A stretch of DNA of 6,904 nt. It comes from Desulfococcus sp. GTDB taxonomy: Bacteria; Desulfobacterota; Desulfobacteria; Desulfobacterales; Desulfosalsimonadaceae. Below are positions 6,119 through 6,904 of this stretch, piece by piece; position 1 is the first letter of the stretch, and each line of letters opens with the position of its first letter. The notes beneath the pieces are model-generated. The model did not search any database. It was given only the letters and a program-made list of their open reading frames with translations, and had not been told where the DNA came from. Where the stretch lies: contig JAHECJ010000107.1 in NCBI GenBank assembly GCA_024641805.1, positions 1 through 6,904 on the forward strand. Reading direction: 5' to 3'. The position numbers and the translations under genes are program-made.

Positions 6119-6904
6119 TCACTTCCTTTTAATCAGGTTCTGATAATACTGTGTCTTTCGGATGCTTTCCAGCCGCAGATCAGACGTTATCTGTTCCCGG
6201 TTCTGAAATCCCTTTTTAATTGCCTTATCCAGCCATGCCACGGAGTTTTTTACATCACCCGCCGCGCCATAGAAGGCGGCCATTTCATAATAAAAATAAG
6301 GATTATCCGGTGCTTCGGCAACCCCTTTCTGCAGCAGTTGAAGCGATTGCGCCGTCTCTCCTTTTATGGCATGCAGCCCCGCCATTCGATTTAACACCAG
6401 CAGATACAGCTTTCGGTCGGATGGTCCGATTTCATCCAAAATCCTTTTATACACAGCATACGCCGCATCGGTTTTCCCCTGTTTTTCGTAAATCATTCCC
6501 AGTTTAAACCGCAGGGCCGGATTGTCTGGTTTCTGCCGGATACTCATTATTATGCATTGCTCAGGTTCCCGGCACTGATTTAAAAACGCCAGCAATGCCT
6601 GCATATTGTTTTTAATAGAAGGTTCCGTGGGGTCCATTTTTGCCGCCTGCTGAAAATTCGAGATGGCGGCATCGAATTCCCCGATGCGCGATAGCTCCAT
6701 CGCCAGATTGCTATACACCTGGGGAGTGTTATACTTCATTTTCAAGGCGTTGACATAAGCATCCACCGCATCGCAATAATATCCGATACCATCCAGACAC
6801 AGCCCCATGTTAAAATAAACGACCGGGTGAGGTTTAATCTTCAATGATTTTCTATAATAAAAAAGCGCGTCTTTAAAATCCTGCCTCACCTGCAGAGAAT
6901 ACGC
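6119..6904 (-). CDS. TPR-repeat protein, N-terminus cut by the right edge
   Basis: The minus-strand frame is open to the window edge; 261 residues are visible, ending in TGA at 6121-6119. A GTG at 6889 could serve as a start. However, the five codons before it read AYSLQ and continue a TPR helix into RQDFKDALFYYRKSLKIKP, so the gene almost certainly begins outside the window. About six tetratricopeptide units can be traced. Clear ones lie around visible residues 27-59 (VVYFNMGLCLDGIGYYCDAV), 61-93 (LAMELSRIGEFDAAISNFQQAAKMDP), 129-160 (LRFKLGMIYEKQGKTDAAYAVYK), 166-198 and 201-232 (YYEMAAFYGAAGDVKNSVAWL). The end (DLRLESIRKTQYYQNLIKRK) resembles the closing motif of many TPR proteins. TPR arrays bind proteins or peptides. 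Any catalytic or membrane domain would lie in the missing N-terminal part, so the role is unknown. Confidence 0.85.
   Translation of the reverse strand, partial: AYSLQVRQDFKDALFYYRKSLKIKPHPVVYFNMGLCLDGIGYYCDAVDAYVNALKMKYNTPQVYSNLAMELSRIGEFDAAISNFQQAAKMDPTEPSIKNNMQALLAFLNQCREPEQCIIMSIRQKPDNPALRFKLGMIYEKQGKTDAAYAVYKRILDEIGPSDRKLYLLVLNRMAGLHAIKGETAQSLQLLQKGVAEAPDNPYFYYEMAAFYGAAGDVKNSVAWLDKAIKKGFQNREQITSDLRLESIRKTQYYQNLIKRK

Noticed and set aside
6038..6507. Plus-strand frames opposite the TPR gene
   Set aside because: They are shadows of the TPR coding sequence on the other strand and carry no recognisable domain.

Overview
The window reads as part of a mid-GC Gram-negative chromosome. The signal-peptide YfiR-type protein, the large hybrid histidine kinase, the RpfG-like HD-GYP regulator and the TPR protein fit a member of the Desulfobacterota (formerly Deltaproteobacteria). 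That placement rests on protein style only, because no taxonomic marker such as rRNA is present.

Layout. Positions 1-524 hold no convincing gene except a possible divergent start at the extreme left edge. This stretch looks regulatory. It has a perfect 13-bp inverted repeat (96-125), a 15/16 copy of its core in opposite orientation 32 bp away (135-150), a second perfect inverted repeat (293-314), a perfect TATAAT (333-338), and then a leader with three successive predicted hairpins. Positions 525-5811 form a tight three-gene plus-strand operon: a periplasmic YfiR-family (DUF4154) protein; a membrane hybrid histidine kinase of about 1,200 residues (CHASE8-like sensor, HAMP, PAS, HisKA, HATPase, two receivers, Hpt); and a response regulator with receiver plus HD-GYP domains. 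Gaps are 15 nt and 1 nt. On the minus strand follow a 33-codon gene for the small ribosomal protein bTHX (5887-5988), easily missed because of its size, and a TPR-repeat protein (6119 to the right edge) that is cut by the window.

How the genes may work together. In Pseudomonas YfiBNR, periplasmic YfiR binds the sensor of YfiN, a CHASE8-HAMP-GGDEF diguanylate cyclase, and represses c-di-GMP synthesis. Here a YfiR relative sits directly before a CHASE8-like sensor attached to a histidine kinase instead of a GGDEF domain. The operon ends with a c-di-GMP phosphodiesterase-type regulator. The simplest reading is a rewired system: a periplasmic or redox/envelope cue passes from the YfiR-like protein to the CHASE8 kinase, then through a His-Asp-His-Asp relay to the HD-GYP regulator, altering c-di-GMP breakdown. 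The domain calls are strong; the wiring is inference. bTHX and the TPR protein appear unrelated to the operon.
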